Positions 44,487 through 54,085 of a stretch of DNA of 64,000 nucleotides are shown here, piece after piece (within the stretch, counting starts at the first letter, position 1; each line of letters starts with the position of its first letter). The position numbers were made by a program, and so were the translations under genes. The stretch is from Teichococcus rhizosphaerae (GTDB lineage Bacteria; Pseudomonadota; Alphaproteobacteria; Acetobacterales; Acetobacteraceae). Location: assembly GCF_002631185.1 (NCBI RefSeq), contig NZ_PDNU01000003.1, forward strand, positions 343,353-407,352. The letters are read 5' to 3'. Under the pieces are notes generated by a model that saw nothing but the letters and a program-made list of their open reading frames with translations, ran no database searches and was not told where the DNA came from.

Positions 44487-46046
44487 ATGATGCCGATCTC
44501 CCGGCGGCCCCTCCTCGGGCTTGCCGCCGCCGCCGCGGCCACCGCCGCCATGCCGCGCGAGGCGCAGGCGGCCAACCGCTTCGTCTACGCCAACAACAGC
44601 AACTTCGACACGCTCGACCCGCATGTCGTGTTCGACACCGCGCGCGTGGCGGTGCGGCTGAACTTCTATGACGGGCTGTACCGCTGGGTGGACAACCCGC
44701 CCAAGCTGATCCCCTGGCTCGCCGAAAGCCACGAGGTGAGCGCGGACGGGCTGGAATGGGTGTTCAAGCTGCGCCGCGACGTGAAGTTCCACGACGGCAG
44801 CCTGATGACCGCCGATGACGTGGTCTACAGCATCGAGCGCATCCTGGCGCTGAACCTCGGCGCCGCGCCGCTGTTCCGCCCGCTGCTGGAGCCGGGCGCC
44901 ACCACGGCGGCCGACCCGCACACGGTGCGCTTCCGGCTGAAGGAGCCTTCCGCCATCTTCGGCTCGCTGGTGCCCGACATCACGGTGGTGAATGCGAAGC
45001 TGGTGAAGCGCAACGAGCGCGACGGCGACTGGGGCCGCGCCTGGCTGGCGCGCAACGTCGCGGGCACGGGCAGCTTCCGCCTGCGGCGCTACGACCCGGC
45101 AGTGGGCTTCATCGCCCAGCGCTTCCCCGACCACTTCGCCGGCTGGGGGCCGAAATACCTCGACGAGATCGAGTTCCGCACGGTACTGGAGACGAACACG
45201 CGGGTGCTGGGCATGATCCGTGGCGACTACCATGGCACGGACGGCTACATGACGCCGGACCAGATCGACCGCTTCCGCGCCTCGGACACGGTGCAGATCC
45301 TGGAACAGGAATCGATGCGGGTGTTCCACTTCTGCATCCACAATGACCGCGCGCCGATGAACGACATCCATTTCCGCAAGGCGCTGGTGCATGCCTTCGA
45401 CTATGACGGCTTCATCAACGACGTGCTGAAGGGTTCGGTGGTGCGCAACCCCACCATCATCCCGAACAACATGTGGGGCGCGCCGCCCGGGATCGAGGGC
45501 TACAAGTTCGACCTCGAGCTGGCGAAGGCGGAGCTGGCGAAGGTAAAGGCGCCGCTGCGGCCCATCACCATCGGCACACTGGCGGGCTTCAGCGAGACGG
45601 AACAGGCGGCGTCCGTGTTCCAGGCCAACCTGCGCAAGATCGGCATCGAGGCGCGCATCGAATCCGCGCCCTGGCCCACCGTCTCCTCCCGCATGCGCAA
45701 CAAGGACCAGCAATACGACATGGTGCCCTACTGGAAGAGCACCTACTACGCCGACCCCAACAACTGGCTGGGCGAGCTGTACGGCTCCCGCTACCTCGGC
45801 GGCGGCAACGTCTCCTACTACAGCAACCCGGAGGTGGATAAGCGCATCGAGCGCGCGCTGGTCTCCACCGACCAGGAGGAGCGCCAGCGGCTGAACGAGG
45901 AGGCGGCGCGGCTGGTGTTCGACGATGCGGCCGGCGTCTGGATCTACAACACGAAATGGTTCGGGCCGTATTCGAAGCGCATCGCCGGCATCCGCTTCTG
46001 CCCTGTCGGCAGCGGGCAGGACATGCGCTGGGCCCATTTCGCCTGA
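44487..46046 (+). CDS. Dpp-type ABC transporter substrate-binding protein (SBP_bac_5)
   Basis: 519 residues. An N-terminal signal (SRRPLLGLAAAAAATAA) with a twin-arginine-like start precedes the family 5 fold: FDTLDPHVVFDTARVAVRLN, LAESHEVSADGLEWVFKLR and VKFHDGSLMTADDVVYSIER. Family members bind peptides, nickel, glutathione or other organic solutes; the ligand cannot be told. First of five importer genes in the order SBP, permease, permease, ATPase, ATPase. A hairpin separates it from the first permease. Confidence 0.93.
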   Translation: MMPISRRPLLGLAAAAAATAAMPREAQAANRFVYANNSNFDTLDPHVVFDTARVAVRLNFYDGLYRWVDNPPKLIPWLAESHEVSADGLEWVFKLRRDVKFHDGSLMTADDVVYSIERILALNLGAAPLFRPLLEPGATTAADPHTVRFRLKEPSAIFGSLVPDITVVNAKLVKRNERDGDWGRAWLARNVAGTGSFRLRRYDPAVGFIAQRFPDHFAGWGPKYLDEIEFRTVLETNTRVLGMIRGDYHGTDGYMTPDQIDRFRASDTVQILEQESMRVFHFCIHNDRAPMNDIHFRKALVHAFDYDGFINDVLKGSVVRNPTIIPNNMWGAPPGIEGYKFDLELAKAELAKVKAPLRPITIGTLAGFSETEQAASVFQANLRKIGIEARIESAPWPTVSSRMRNKDQQYDMVPYWKSTYYADPNNWLGELYGSRYLGGGNVSYYSNPEVDKRIERALVSTDQEERQRLNEEAARLVFDDAAGVWIYNTKWFGPYSKRIAGIRFCPVGSGQDMRWAHFA

Positions 46047-46064
46047 GCCTTCTTCCTTGATCCT

Positions 46065-46090
46065 CCCCCGGCGCCCTTCCGCGCCGGGGG
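46065..46090 (+). terminator. Intercistronic hairpin after the binding-protein gene
   Basis: Perfect 10-bp stem CCCCCGGCGC/GCGCCGGGGG with loop CCTTCC and no T-tract. Such hairpins between a binding-protein gene and its permease genes often stabilise or partly terminate the transcript and so raise the amount of binding protein. Confidence 0.55.
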
Positions 46091-46106
46091 CCCGCCGGGG
46101 CGCCGC

Positions 46107-47111
46107 ATGAAAAGGCTGGAACTCATCCTGTCACGGCTGCTGTGGCTGGTACCGACGCTCATCGGTCTGGGCGTCATCACCTTCCTCATCAGCCATGTCA
46201 TTCCCACCGATCCGGTCGCCATCCTGGCGGGCGAGAACGCCACGGCCGAGCAGATCGCCGCCCTGCGCCGCGAGCTGGGCTTCGACCGGCCGCTCCCCGT
46301 GCAGCTCCTGGCCTATTTCCAGGACCTGCTGCGGGGCGACATGGGCGTCAGCCTGTTCAGCCAGCAGCCCATCGCCGAGGAACTGGCCACGCGGCTGCCG
46401 GCGACGCTGGAGCTGACCTTCGCCGCCGTGCTGCTGGCCTCCGCCATCGGCATCCCGCTCGGCGTCGTCTCGGCGTTGCGGCGCAACAGCGCGATCGACC
46501 ACGCGCTGCGCGTCGTCACCGTCTCGGGCCTGGCCATCCCGAGCTTCTGGCTGGCCATCCAGCTGCAATACCTCTTCGCCATGAAGGTCGGCATCGCGCC
46601 GCTGAACGGGCGGATCGACGGCTTCGGCCCGGAGCCGCTCACCGGCATGATGATCCTCGATTCCCTGTTGCAGGCGGACTGGGAGTCGCTTGGCGGGGCG
46701 CTGCGCCACATCGCGCTGCCGGCCATCACCCTGGCGCTGCCGGCGGCGGCCACCATCGCCCGTTTCACCCGCGCCGGCGTGCTGGAGGTGGTGACCAGCA
46801 ACTATGTCCTCTACGAGTGCGCCATGGGCCTGCCGGGCGCGCTGGTGACGTGGAAATACGTGCTGCGCAACGCGCTGATCTCCACCGTCACCCAGATCGG
46901 CCTGATCTTCGGTGTGCTGCTTTCCGGCGCCGTGGTGGTGGAGGCGGTGTTCGATTGGCCGGGCCTCGGCGCCTTCGCCGTCATCTCCATCATCCAGTCC
47001 GACCACCGCGCGGTAATGGGCTTCACCCTCTGGGCCGGCGCCATCTTCGTCATCGTCAACCTGATCGTCGATGTGCTGCACACGCTGATCGACCCACGGA
47101 GCACGCGATGA
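46107..47111 (+). CDS. ABC transporter permease (DppB type)
   Basis: 334 residues with six membrane helices. Typical DppB/OppB features: an N-terminal helix (LLWLVPTLIGLGVITFLI), the periplasmic loop ELGFDRPLPVQLLAYFQDLL.GDMG, and the C-terminal GAVVVEAVFDWPGLG with YVLRNALISTVTQIG as the coupling region. It overlaps the next permease gene by four bases. One half of the channel. Confidence 0.94.
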   Translation: MKRLELILSRLLWLVPTLIGLGVITFLISHVIPTDPVAILAGENATAEQIAALRRELGFDRPLPVQLLAYFQDLLRGDMGVSLFSQQPIAEELATRLPATLELTFAAVLLASAIGIPLGVVSALRRNSAIDHALRVVTVSGLAIPSFWLAIQLQYLFAMKVGIAPLNGRIDGFGPEPLTGMMILDSLLQADWESLGGALRHIALPAITLALPAAATIARFTRAGVLEVVTSNYVLYECAMGLPGALVTWKYVLRNALISTVTQIGLIFGVLLSGAVVVEAVFDWPGLGAFAVISIIQSDHRAVMGFTLWAGAIFVIVNLIVDVLHTLIDPRSTR

Positions 47112-47992
47112 GCACGTCCAACAGCGGCTTCCTCGCCGGCGCCGCCGATATCGGGCGCCGGCTGCTGCGCGACCGCGCGGCGCTGCTCGGCTTCGCGCTG
47201 ATCCTGCTGCTGGTGCTGGCGGCGCTGTTCGCACCCTGGCTCGCCACCCACCCGACCGACGTCTATGAGATCCACACCGCCCGCCGCCTGACGCCTCCCG
47301 GCGCCGAGCACTGGCTGGGCACCGACCGCATGGGCGCCGACATCTACAGCCGCCTGCTGTTCGGCGCCCGCATCACCATCCTGATCGCGGTGATCGCCGT
47401 CGGCACGGCGGTGCTGATCGGCGTGCCGATCGGGCTTGTCGCGGGCTACTACCGCAACTGGTTCAGCGACCTGCTGATGCGGCTTTCCGACATCTTCCTC
47501 GCCGTGCCGCAGATCGTGCTGGCCATCGCCATCGCGCAGACGCTGGGGCCGTCCATCGAGAACGTCATCCTGGCGCTGTCCGCCACCTACTGGCCGTTCT
47601 GGGCGCGGCTCGTCTACGCCGAGACGCGCTCGGTCAAGAACGAGACCTTCGTCGAGGCCGCCATCGCGCTCGGTGCCTCGGCGCCGCGCGTCATGCTGCT
47701 GCACATCCTGCCCAACATCGCCTCCGCCATCATCGTACGCACCTCCATCGGCATGGGCGCCACCATCCTGACCGCGGCGGCACTGGGCTTCCTCGGCCTC
47801 GGCGCGCCGCCGCCGACGCCGGAATGGGGCCGCACCATCGCCGAATCCCGCGAATACCTGCCGGAGGCCTGGTGGTACGCGCTGGCGCCCGGCATCGCCA
47901 TCTTCCTTGTGGTGATGGGCTTCAACCTGCTGGGCGACGGGCTGCGCGACATCCTCGACCCACGCATCCGCCGGGGAGGGCGCGAGCCATGA
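47108..47992 (+). CDS. ABC transporter permease (DppC type)
   Basis: 294 residues. The N-terminal OppC-type segment (LLRDRAALLGFALILLLVLA) is followed by HWLGTDRMGADIYSRLLFGA and the coupling loop EAAIALGASAPRVMLLHILP, then GFLGLGAPPPTPEWG, all characteristic of DppC/OppC. Pairs with the DppB-type protein. It overlaps the ATPase gene by four bases. Confidence 0.94.
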   Translation: MSTSNSGFLAGAADIGRRLLRDRAALLGFALILLLVLAALFAPWLATHPTDVYEIHTARRLTPPGAEHWLGTDRMGADIYSRLLFGARITILIAVIAVGTAVLIGVPIGLVAGYYRNWFSDLLMRLSDIFLAVPQIVLAIAIAQTLGPSIENVILALSATYWPFWARLVYAETRSVKNETFVEAAIALGASAPRVMLLHILPNIASAIIVRTSIGMGATILTAAALGFLGLGAPPPTPEWGRTIAESREYLPEAWWYALAPGIAIFLVVMGFNLLGDGLRDILDPRIRRGGREP

Positions 47993-49026
47993 GCGAGCTT
48001 CTGCTGGATGTCGAGAACCTCACCCTCGGCTTCCGCACCGAGCGCGGCCTGGCGCGCATCCTGGACGGTGCCAGCCTGCGCATCGCGCCCGGGCAGGTGA
48101 TGGGGCTGGTGGGCGAATCCGGCTGCGGCAAGACGACGCTGGCGCGCGCCATCCTGGGCGTGCTGCCGGCGGGCGGCGCGCGGATCGATGGCGGCAGCAT
48201 CGCCTTCCGCGGCCGCGACCTGCTGCGCGAGGACCCGGCCATCGTCGCGCGCGACCTGCGCGGGCGCGCCATCACCTTCATCCCCCAGGACCCGTTCAGC
48301 AGCTTCAACCCGGTCTTCACCATCGGCGACCAGATGATGGACCTGATGAAGTGGAAGTCGCCGCGCCGGAAGGGGGAGGGGCGCTGGCCCGCCCTGCTGC
48401 AGCCCTATCCGCGCGCCCGCCGCCGCGCGGACATGGAGGCGGTGCTGGAGATGCTGGCCGCCGTGCAGCTTCCCAATCCGCGCGCCATCCTGCGGAAATA
48501 CCCGCACGAGGTCTCGGGCGGGCAGCGGCAGCGGCTGATGATCGCCATGGCGCTGCTGCCGGAGCCGGACCTCGTCATCGCCGACGAGCCGACCACGGCG
48601 CTCGACGTCACCATCCAGGCGCAGATCCTGGGCGTCATCCGCCGCCTCGCCACCGAGCGCCGCGTGGCGGTGCTGCTGACGACCCACGACCTCGGCTCGG
48701 CCTGGGAGATCTGCGACGCGGTGACGGTGATGTATGCCGGGCAGGACGTCGAATCCGCGCCCATCGACGCCTTCTTCGCCGCCCCCGCCCATCCCTACAC
48801 CACGCGCCTGCTGGAAAGCCTGCCGCGCGCGCCGGAGGAGGGGGGCGCCGCCGATGTCGGCGGCATCCCCGGCGAGGTGCCGAGCCCGCTCGCCCAGCCC
48901 GCCGGCTGCCGCTTCCACCCGCGCTGCGACCGCGCCACCGAGGCCTGCCGCGTGGTCCGGCCGGAGGAGACGCAGCTCGCCGCCGGCCACCGCCTGCGCT
49001 GCTACCATCCGAGGCTGCCCGCATGA
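47989..49026 (+). CDS. Dipeptide/oligopeptide-type ABC transporter ATP-binding protein (DppD type)
   Basis: 345 residues. Walker A GESGCGKTTLAR, a Q-loop in FIPQDPFSSFNPVF, signature VSGGQRQRLMIA, Walker B LVIADEPTTALD and switch TTHDLG, followed by the C-terminal oligopeptide-transporter extension with the cysteines of CRFHPRCDRATEAC, thought to hold an Fe-S cluster in DppD relatives. A stretch of about 25 residues after the Q-loop (WKSPRRKGEGRWPALLQ) is longer than usual. It overlaps the next gene by four bases. Confidence 0.94.
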   Translation: MSELLLDVENLTLGFRTERGLARILDGASLRIAPGQVMGLVGESGCGKTTLARAILGVLPAGGARIDGGSIAFRGRDLLREDPAIVARDLRGRAITFIPQDPFSSFNPVFTIGDQMMDLMKWKSPRRKGEGRWPALLQPYPRARRRADMEAVLEMLAAVQLPNPRAILRKYPHEVSGGQRQRLMIAMALLPEPDLVIADEPTTALDVTIQAQILGVIRRLATERRVAVLLTTHDLGSAWEICDAVTVMYAGQDVESAPIDAFFAAPAHPYTTRLLESLPRAPEEGGAADVGGIPGEVPSPLAQPAGCRFHPRCDRATEACRVVRPEETQLAAGHRLRCYHPRLPA

Positions 49027-50006
49027 GCGCGACCCCCATCCTTGAGCTGCGCAACCTCGTCCGGCACTTCCCCATCCGCGGCTTCCTCGGCCGCAGGGTA
49101 GGAGCGGTGAAGGCGGTGGACGACGTGTCCTTCACGCTGGAGAAGGGCGAGATCCTCGGCCTGGTGGGCGAGTCCGGCTGCGGCAAGTCCACCCTGGGCA
49201 AGACGGTGATGGGCATCCAGCAGCCCGATGCCGGCGAGATCCTGCTCGATGGCGAGCTGCTCGCCGGCCCAAGCCAGCGCCACCGCACGGAGCGCCGGAA
49301 GGACCTGCAATACGCCTACCAGGACCCCGGCGCCTCGCTCGACCCGCGCTGGAAGATCGGCCGCTCGCTGGAGGAGCCGCTGGTCATCCACACCAATCTG
49401 GACGCCGCCGCCCGCCGCGCCCGGGTGCGCGAGATCCTGCGCGCCGTGGGCCTGCCGGAAGGGCATCTGGAGCTGTATCCGCACGAGATCTCGGGCGGGC
49501 AGCAGCGGCGCGTGGGCCTGGCGCGCATCCTGACCCTGCACCCCAAGGTGGTGATCCTCGACGAGCCGACCTCGGGGCTCGACGTCTCGGTGCAGGCCAC
49601 GGTGCTGAAGCTGTTCCGCGAGCTGCGCGACCGCTTCGACCTCACCTATGTCTTCGTCAGCCACGATCTCGCGGTGGTGCGGATGATGTGCACGCGGGTG
49701 GCGGTGATGTATCTCGGCCGCATCGTCGAGATCGGCCCCACCGCCTCGCTCTTCGCCGACCCGCAGCACCCCTACACCCAGTCCCTCCTGGCGGCGATCC
49801 CGCGCATCGGCGGCCCGCGCGTGACGGAGAATTTCAGCCTGGCGGGCGAGCCGCCCGATGCGGGGCGCCTGCCGGGCGGCTGCCGCTTCCGCACCCGCTG
49901 CCCGCGCGCCACCGCGCTCTGCGCCGCGCAGGAGCCGCCCCTGGCGCCGTATGGAAGCCAGCTGGCGGCCTGCCACTTCCCGGGCCGCGATGCACAGGCC
50001 GCCTAG
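49023..50006 (+). CDS. Dipeptide/oligopeptide-type ABC transporter ATP-binding protein (DppF type)
   Basis: 327 residues. Walker [14 protein letters not shown]-loop YAYQDPGASLDPRW, signature ISGGQQRRVGLAR, Walker B VVILDEPTSGLD and switch VSHDLAVV, with the C-terminal extension CRFRTRCPRATALC. The 'SLDPR' after the Q-loop is typical of DppF. Together with the DppD-type protein it forms the ATPase pair. Last gene of the importer operon. Confidence 0.94.
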   Translation: MSATPILELRNLVRHFPIRGFLGRRVGAVKAVDDVSFTLEKGEILGLVGESGCGKSTLGKTVMGIQQPDAGEILLDGELLAGPSQRHRTERRKDLQYAYQDPGASLDPRWKIGRSLEEPLVIHTNLDAAARRARVREILRAVGLPEGHLELYPHEISGGQQRRVGLARILTLHPKVVILDEPTSGLDVSVQATVLKLFRELRDRFDLTYVFVSHDLAVVRMMCTRVAVMYLGRIVEIGPTASLFADPQHPYTQSLLAAIPRIGGPRVTENFSLAGEPPDAGRLPGGCRFRTRCPRATALCAAQEPPLAPYGSQLAACHFPGRDAQAA

Positions 50007-50103
50007 CGCGGCGGCGGCGGGGCGGCTTGCCGGAGGGCAGGGGGCTTTGTAGCGTCCTGCCCCAGGGTGGCGGCGCCCCGCCGCCGCAAGGGAGCTGCCC
50101 GCG

Positions 50104-50829
50104 ATGATCGACCTGCATTACTGGACGACGCCGAACGGCCACAAGATCACGATGTTCCTGGAGGAGGCGGGGCTGCCCTACCGCATCGTCCCGGTGAACA
50201 TCGGCAAGGGCGAGCAGTTCCGTCCCGAATTCCTGGCCATCGCGCCGAACAACCGCATCCCCGCCATCCTCGACCATGAGCCCGCCGGCGGCGGCGCGCC
50301 CGTGCCGCTGTTCGAGAGCGGCGCCATCCTGCTCTACCTCGCCGACAAGACCGGCCGCTTCATCCCGCCCGCCGCCGATGTGCGCGGGCGCGCCGAGGTG
50401 CTGCAATGGCTGTTCTGGCAGATGGGCGGGCTGGGCCCGATGGCCGGACAGAACCACCACTTCTCCCAGTACGCGCCGGAGAAGATCCCCTACGCCATCG
50501 ACCGCTACGTGAAGGAGACCAACCGCCTCTATGGCGTGCTGGACCGCCGGCTGGCCGACCGCGCGTTCGTCGCCGGTGCGGAATACTCGATCGCCGACAT
50601 GGCGATCTATCCCTGGATCGTGCCGCATGAGCGGCAGGGCCAGAAGCTGGAGGACTTCCCCCATCTCGCCCGCTGGTTCGCCGCCGTGAAGGCGCGCCCC
50701 GGCACGGAGCGCGCCTATGCCCGGGCGCAGGAGATCAGCAGCCAGCCGACGGTGAACGAGGAAAGCCGCGCCATCCTGTTCGGCCAGACGGCGGCCAACA
50801 CCGCCGCCAATCCCGCCCGCCCCGGCTGA
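50104..50829 (+). CDS. Glutathione S-transferase, YfcG/nu-class type
   Basis: 241 residues. The thioredoxin-like N-domain starts IDLHYWTTPNGHKITMFLEE; the Thr/Asn/Gly motif there is typical of the nu class (YfcG/YghU), which uses a Thr/Asn centre and has disulfide reductase activity. AILLYLADKTGRF, near residue 75, marks the glutathione-binding site; the helical C-domain contains QMGGLGPMAGQNHHF. It may reduce disulfides or conjugate electrophiles in the cytoplasm. A second GST gene follows after six bases, so the two are probably an operon. Confidence 0.9.
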   Translation: MIDLHYWTTPNGHKITMFLEEAGLPYRIVPVNIGKGEQFRPEFLAIAPNNRIPAILDHEPAGGGAPVPLFESGAILLYLADKTGRFIPPAADVRGRAEVLQWLFWQMGGLGPMAGQNHHFSQYAPEKIPYAIDRYVKETNRLYGVLDRRLADRAFVAGAEYSIADMAIYPWIVPHERQGQKLEDFPHLARWFAAVKARPGTERAYARAQEISSQPTVNEESRAILFGQTAANTAANPARPG

Positions 50830-50835
50830 GCCGCG

Positions 50836-51525
50836 ATGGCGCGCGAACTCTACGAGCTGGCCGGGGCCGACCCGGCGCGCCGCTTCAGCCCCTATTGCTG
50901 GCGCAGCCGCATGGCGCTGGCCCACAAGGGCCTGGAGGCGGCGTGCATCCCCTGGCGCTTCACCGACAGCCAGGCCATCGCCTTCTCGGGGCAGGACAAG
51001 GTGCCGGTGCTGGTGGATGGCGACCGGGTCGTCTCGGATTCCTGGGCCATCGCCGAGTATCTGGAGGAGCGCTATCCGGAGGCGCCATCGCTGTTCCGGG
51101 GCGCGCGCCAGCCGGTGCGCTTCATCGCCGCCTGGGCCGACACGGTGCTGAACGCGCAGCTGGTGCGGATGATCGTCAGCGACATCCCGCAATGGCTGGG
51201 CGAGGGCCAGCAGGCCTATTTCCGCGCCAGCCGCGAGGCGCGCTTCGGCATGGGGCTGGAGCAGGTGACACAAGGGCGTGAGAGCCGCCTGCCGGAGTTC
51301 CGCACCGCCCTGCAACCCATGCGCGTCCTGTTGTGGGAGAACCCTTTCCTCGGTGGAGGATCGCCGGACTATGCCGACTATGCGGTGTTCGGCGGCTTCC
51401 AATGGGCGCGCTGCGTGTCCTCCCTGAGCCTTCTGGAGGCCACGGACCCTGTGCATGGCTGGCGGGAGCGGATGCTGGACCTGTTCGGCGGCCTGGCGCG
51501 CGACGTCCCGCATTGCGGGAGATGA
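50836..51525 (+). CDS. Glutathione S-transferase-like protein (beta-etherase LigE/LigF type)
   Basis: 229 residues. The N-terminal domain reads RRFSPYCWRSRMALAHKGLE, close to the 'FSP.CW..R.ALAHKGL' pattern of LigE/LigF beta-etherases and relatives, then DKVPVLVDGDRVVSDSWAIA. The family cleaves aryl-ether bonds with glutathione, but many members act on other substrates, so the activity here is not settled. It lies at the end of the putative catabolic cluster with the Dpp-type importer. Confidence 0.82.
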   Translation: MARELYELAGADPARRFSPYCWRSRMALAHKGLEAACIPWRFTDSQAIAFSGQDKVPVLVDGDRVVSDSWAIAEYLEERYPEAPSLFRGARQPVRFIAAWADTVLNAQLVRMIVSDIPQWLGEGQQAYFRASREARFGMGLEQVTQGRESRLPEFRTALQPMRVLLWENPFLGGGSPDYADYAVFGGFQWARCVSSLSLLEATDPVHGWRERMLDLFGGLARDVPHCGR

Positions 51526-51638
51526 AGTCCGGCGGGGCTGGGTAAACCGGCCCCGCGACCCCATCTACGCCGCCCCATGCTTAGGCGGAACAGAAAAGGC
51601 CGGGTCCCGCAGCCTGCCCCCTCGCGGGAGACGGGGGC

Positions 51639-52805
51639 GTGATCGCGCGGCGCCGGCTGCTTTCCCGCCTGCCGGGCGGGCTGCTCGCGGGCCTGGCCGC
51701 GGCCTCGCCGCCACGGGCCGCGCGCGCCGAGGCGCCTCTGAGCGGAGCCGCAGCCCTGTTGTGGGAGGCGCTCCGCCAGCGCGCCCGGGGCCGGACGCTG
51801 CGCTTCCACCTCACCATCCAGGACCCCGGGCTGGAGCGCTTCCTCGGCTGGTTCGCGGCCACGCTGTCCGGCCGGCACGGCCTGGAGCTGGAAGTGGTGC
51901 CGCTGCGTGACGAGGCGGAGGCGGCCGCGCGCGTCGCGGGCGGGGAAGGGGTGGACCTGGTGGCGCTGGACATGGCGACGCTCTCCACCCTGCGCCGGCG
52001 GAATCTGCTGCTGCCGGCGCGCTCCGCCCTGCCGCACGCCCCGCTGCCGCTCCCCGGCATGCCGGAGGCGGATTTCGGCACGCCCTGGCATGGCGGCGCC
52101 CTGGTGCTGGTGCATGACGCGGCGCGGGTGCCGGAGCCGCCCGCCAGCATGCTGGCGCTGCCCGACTGGGCGCGGGCGCGGCCCGGCCGGCTGGCTCACC
52201 CGCCACCCCGCCACGCCCTGGGCGCGGCCTTCCTGCTGCAGGCGCTGTATGAGCTGGTGCCGCATCCGCGCATCCTGGCGAGCCCGGCGACGGAACGGAA
52301 CTTCACCCTGCTCACCGCGCCCTTCTGGGAATGGTACGCCTCGCTCCGCCCGCTGCTGTGGCGCCAGGGCCAGGACTTTCCCGAGGGTGCCACGGCGCTG
52401 CGGCGCCTGCTCCGGGAAGGCGAGATCGGCCTGATGCCGGCGCTGGACCCGGTTGCGCTGCCGCGGCTGGTGGGAGCGCGGGAATGGCCGGCGGCCAGCC
52501 GTGTCCATGCCCTGGGCCGGGGCAGCATGGCCTATGCGGCGCTGCTGGCCATTCCCCGCAACGCGGCGCAGCCCGAGGCCGCGATGCTGGCGGCCGATTT
52601 CCTGCTTTCCCCGGAAGCCCAGGCGATGCTGGCCGACCCCCGCCTGCTGGGCCGCCTCCCCCCGCCCTCGCCACGCCCGCGCCCCGAGGCGGTGCTCACC
52701 ACGCCGCCCCCGCCCGACATGCCGCGGCTGCCCGAGCCGCATCCGAGCTGGGCGCTGCGCCTGCGGGAGGAATGGGAGCGGCGTATGGGCCTGTTCGCGC
52801 AATAG
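51639..52805 (+). CDS. YnjB-like ABC-type substrate-binding protein
   Basis: 388 residues. An N-terminal twin-arginine-type signal (RRRLLSRLPGGLLAGLAAAS), then a periplasmic binding fold. The order ALLWEALRQRARGRTLRFHL, the central segment FGTPWHGGALVLVHDAARVP, and the C-terminal SMAYAALLAIPRNAAQPEAA resemble E. coli YnjB (same length), a binding protein of an ABC system of thiamine/sulfate-like type. No permease or ATPase is beside it. Start GTG at 51639 with GGGAG eight bases upstream. The ligand is unknown. Confidence 0.65.
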   Translation: MIARRRLLSRLPGGLLAGLAAASPPRAARAEAPLSGAAALLWEALRQRARGRTLRFHLTIQDPGLERFLGWFAATLSGRHGLELEVVPLRDEAEAAARVAGGEGVDLVALDMATLSTLRRRNLLLPARSALPHAPLPLPGMPEADFGTPWHGGALVLVHDAARVPEPPASMLALPDWARARPGRLAHPPPRHALGAAFLLQALYELVPHPRILASPATERNFTLLTAPFWEWYASLRPLLWRQGQDFPEGATALRRLLREGEIGLMPALDPVALPRLVGAREWPAASRVHALGRGSMAYAALLAIPRNAAQPEAAMLAADFLLSPEAQAMLADPRLLGRLPPPSPRPRPEAVLTTPPPPDMPRLPEPHPSWALRLREEWERRMGLFAQ

Positions 52806-52887
52806 CCAAGACCCGGCTCCGCAACTCCGGCACCCCCGCCCCCGTTTCCAGCGGCGAGGATGACCGGAGGCCGGAGGTGAGCGGGAG

Positions 52888-53391
52888 ATGAAAGATAACC
52901 GGGAGATGAAGGCGGAGACCCTGTGGCTGCCCAACCAGGAGGCGGTTCCGAACAATCCGCGCCTGCCTGTCCAGGTGCATCGCGGCGCCTTTCCGCCGGG
53001 CAAGGTGGAGCGCGCCGAGGCGCTGCTCGCCGGCCATGGCTGGCTGCCCGCCTGGCGCGACGGCATCCATCCCTATGTGCATTTCCACACCACGGCGCAT
53101 GAGGCGCTGGCCGTGGTGAAGGGCACGGTGCTGGTGCGGCTTGGCGATGAAAGCGGGCCGGAACTGCCCGTGGCCGCGGGCGACGTGCTGGTGCTGCCCG
53201 CCGGCACCGGCCACCAGCGCCTGGAGGAGACCGAGGACCTGCTGGTGGTGGGCGCCTATCCGGAGGGGCAGGAGCCGGACCAACGGCTGGCTTCCGCCGC
53301 CCAGGCGGCGGAGGCACGTGCCCGCATCGCTCGCCTGCCGGACCCGCCCTGCTGCCCCGTCACCGGCACGCCCTATCCGCGCCGCCCCTGA
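52888..53391 (+). CDS. Cupin-domain protein (YjlB-like)
   Basis: 167 residues with one cupin barrel. The first cupin motif is HPYVHFHTTAHEALAVVKG and the second is LPVAAGDVLVLPAGTGHQRL, with the metal-binding His/Glu set present. The opening ETLWLPNQEAVPNNPRLPV is that of the YjlB family of unknown function. GGAGG lies ten bases upstream of the ATG at 52888; ATG at 52906 is also possible. It converges on thiE. Role unknown. Confidence 0.85.
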   Translation: MKDNREMKAETLWLPNQEAVPNNPRLPVQVHRGAFPPGKVERAEALLAGHGWLPAWRDGIHPYVHFHTTAHEALAVVKGTVLVRLGDESGPELPVAAGDVLVLPAGTGHQRLEETEDLLVVGAYPEGQEPDQRLASAAQAAEARARIARLPDPPCCPVTGTPYPRRP

Positions 53392-53418
53392 TCCGCCTCT
53401 CCCGCCGCGCCCGTCCCC

Positions 53419-54084
53419 TCAGGCGGCGGCGATCGCGTCGTTGAGCGCCCGCACCCCGGCGGCGGGCCCCTCCGGGTGGTTCCACACCGCGCCCACCACG
53501 GCCAGGAAATCCGCCCCCGCCCGCACCAGCGGCGCGCAGTTCTCCGCCGTGATGCCGCCGATCGCCACCGAGGGCAGCTCGAACATCTCGGCCCACCATT
53601 CGAGGATCTCAGGCTCCGCCCGGTGCTCGGCCACCTTGGTGGCGGTGGGGAAGAAGGCGCCGAAGGCCACGTAATCCGCCCCCACTTCGCCCGCCTCCAT
53701 CGCCAGGTGGCGGCTGGCGTGGCAGGTGATGCCCAGCATCCGCTCCGGCCCCAGCAGCTTGCGCGCCTTCGCGTGGTCGCCATCCGTCTGGCCGAGATGG
53801 GCGCCGTCGCAGCCATGCTGCACGGCGAGGTCGGCGCGGTCGTTCAGCAGGAAGGCGACGTCGCGCGATTGCGCCACGGGGCGCAGCACGTCGATGGCGC
53901 GCTTCAGGGCGCTCTCCTCCACATCCTTGAGGCGGAGCTGCACGGCGGCCACGTCGCCCGCGTCGAGCGCGCGGGCGAGCTGCTCGGCGAAGGCCGCCGG
54001 CTCCAGCGCGGGAGGGGTGACGAGGTAGAGGCGGCAGCGGGGCTCCCCGCCGCCGCCCGTCTCCGCCGGGGCGGATGCCGCCAT
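53419..54084 (-). CDS. thiE: Thiamine-phosphate synthase
   Basis: 221 residues, a TIM barrel that joins HMP-PP and thiazole phosphate to give thiamine phosphate. Diagnostic stretches are [54 protein letters not shown] and [13 protein letters not shown]. The usual Ser in 'G.S.H' is replaced by Thr-Cys-His, which is tolerated in some relatives. It begins one base after the fba stop, an arrangement seen in several Rhodospirillales. Confidence 0.9.
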   Translation of the reverse strand: MAASAPAETGGGGEPRCRLYLVTPPALEPAAFAEQLARALDAGDVAAVQLRLKDVEESALKRAIDVLRPVAQSRDVAFLLNDRADLAVQHGCDGAHLGQTDGDHAKARKLLGPERMLGITCHASRHLAMEAGEVGADYVAFGAFFPTATKVAEHRAEPEILEWWAEMFELPSVAIGGITAENCAPLVRAGADFLAVVGAVWNHPEGPAAGVRALNDAIAAA

Positions 54085-54085
54085 G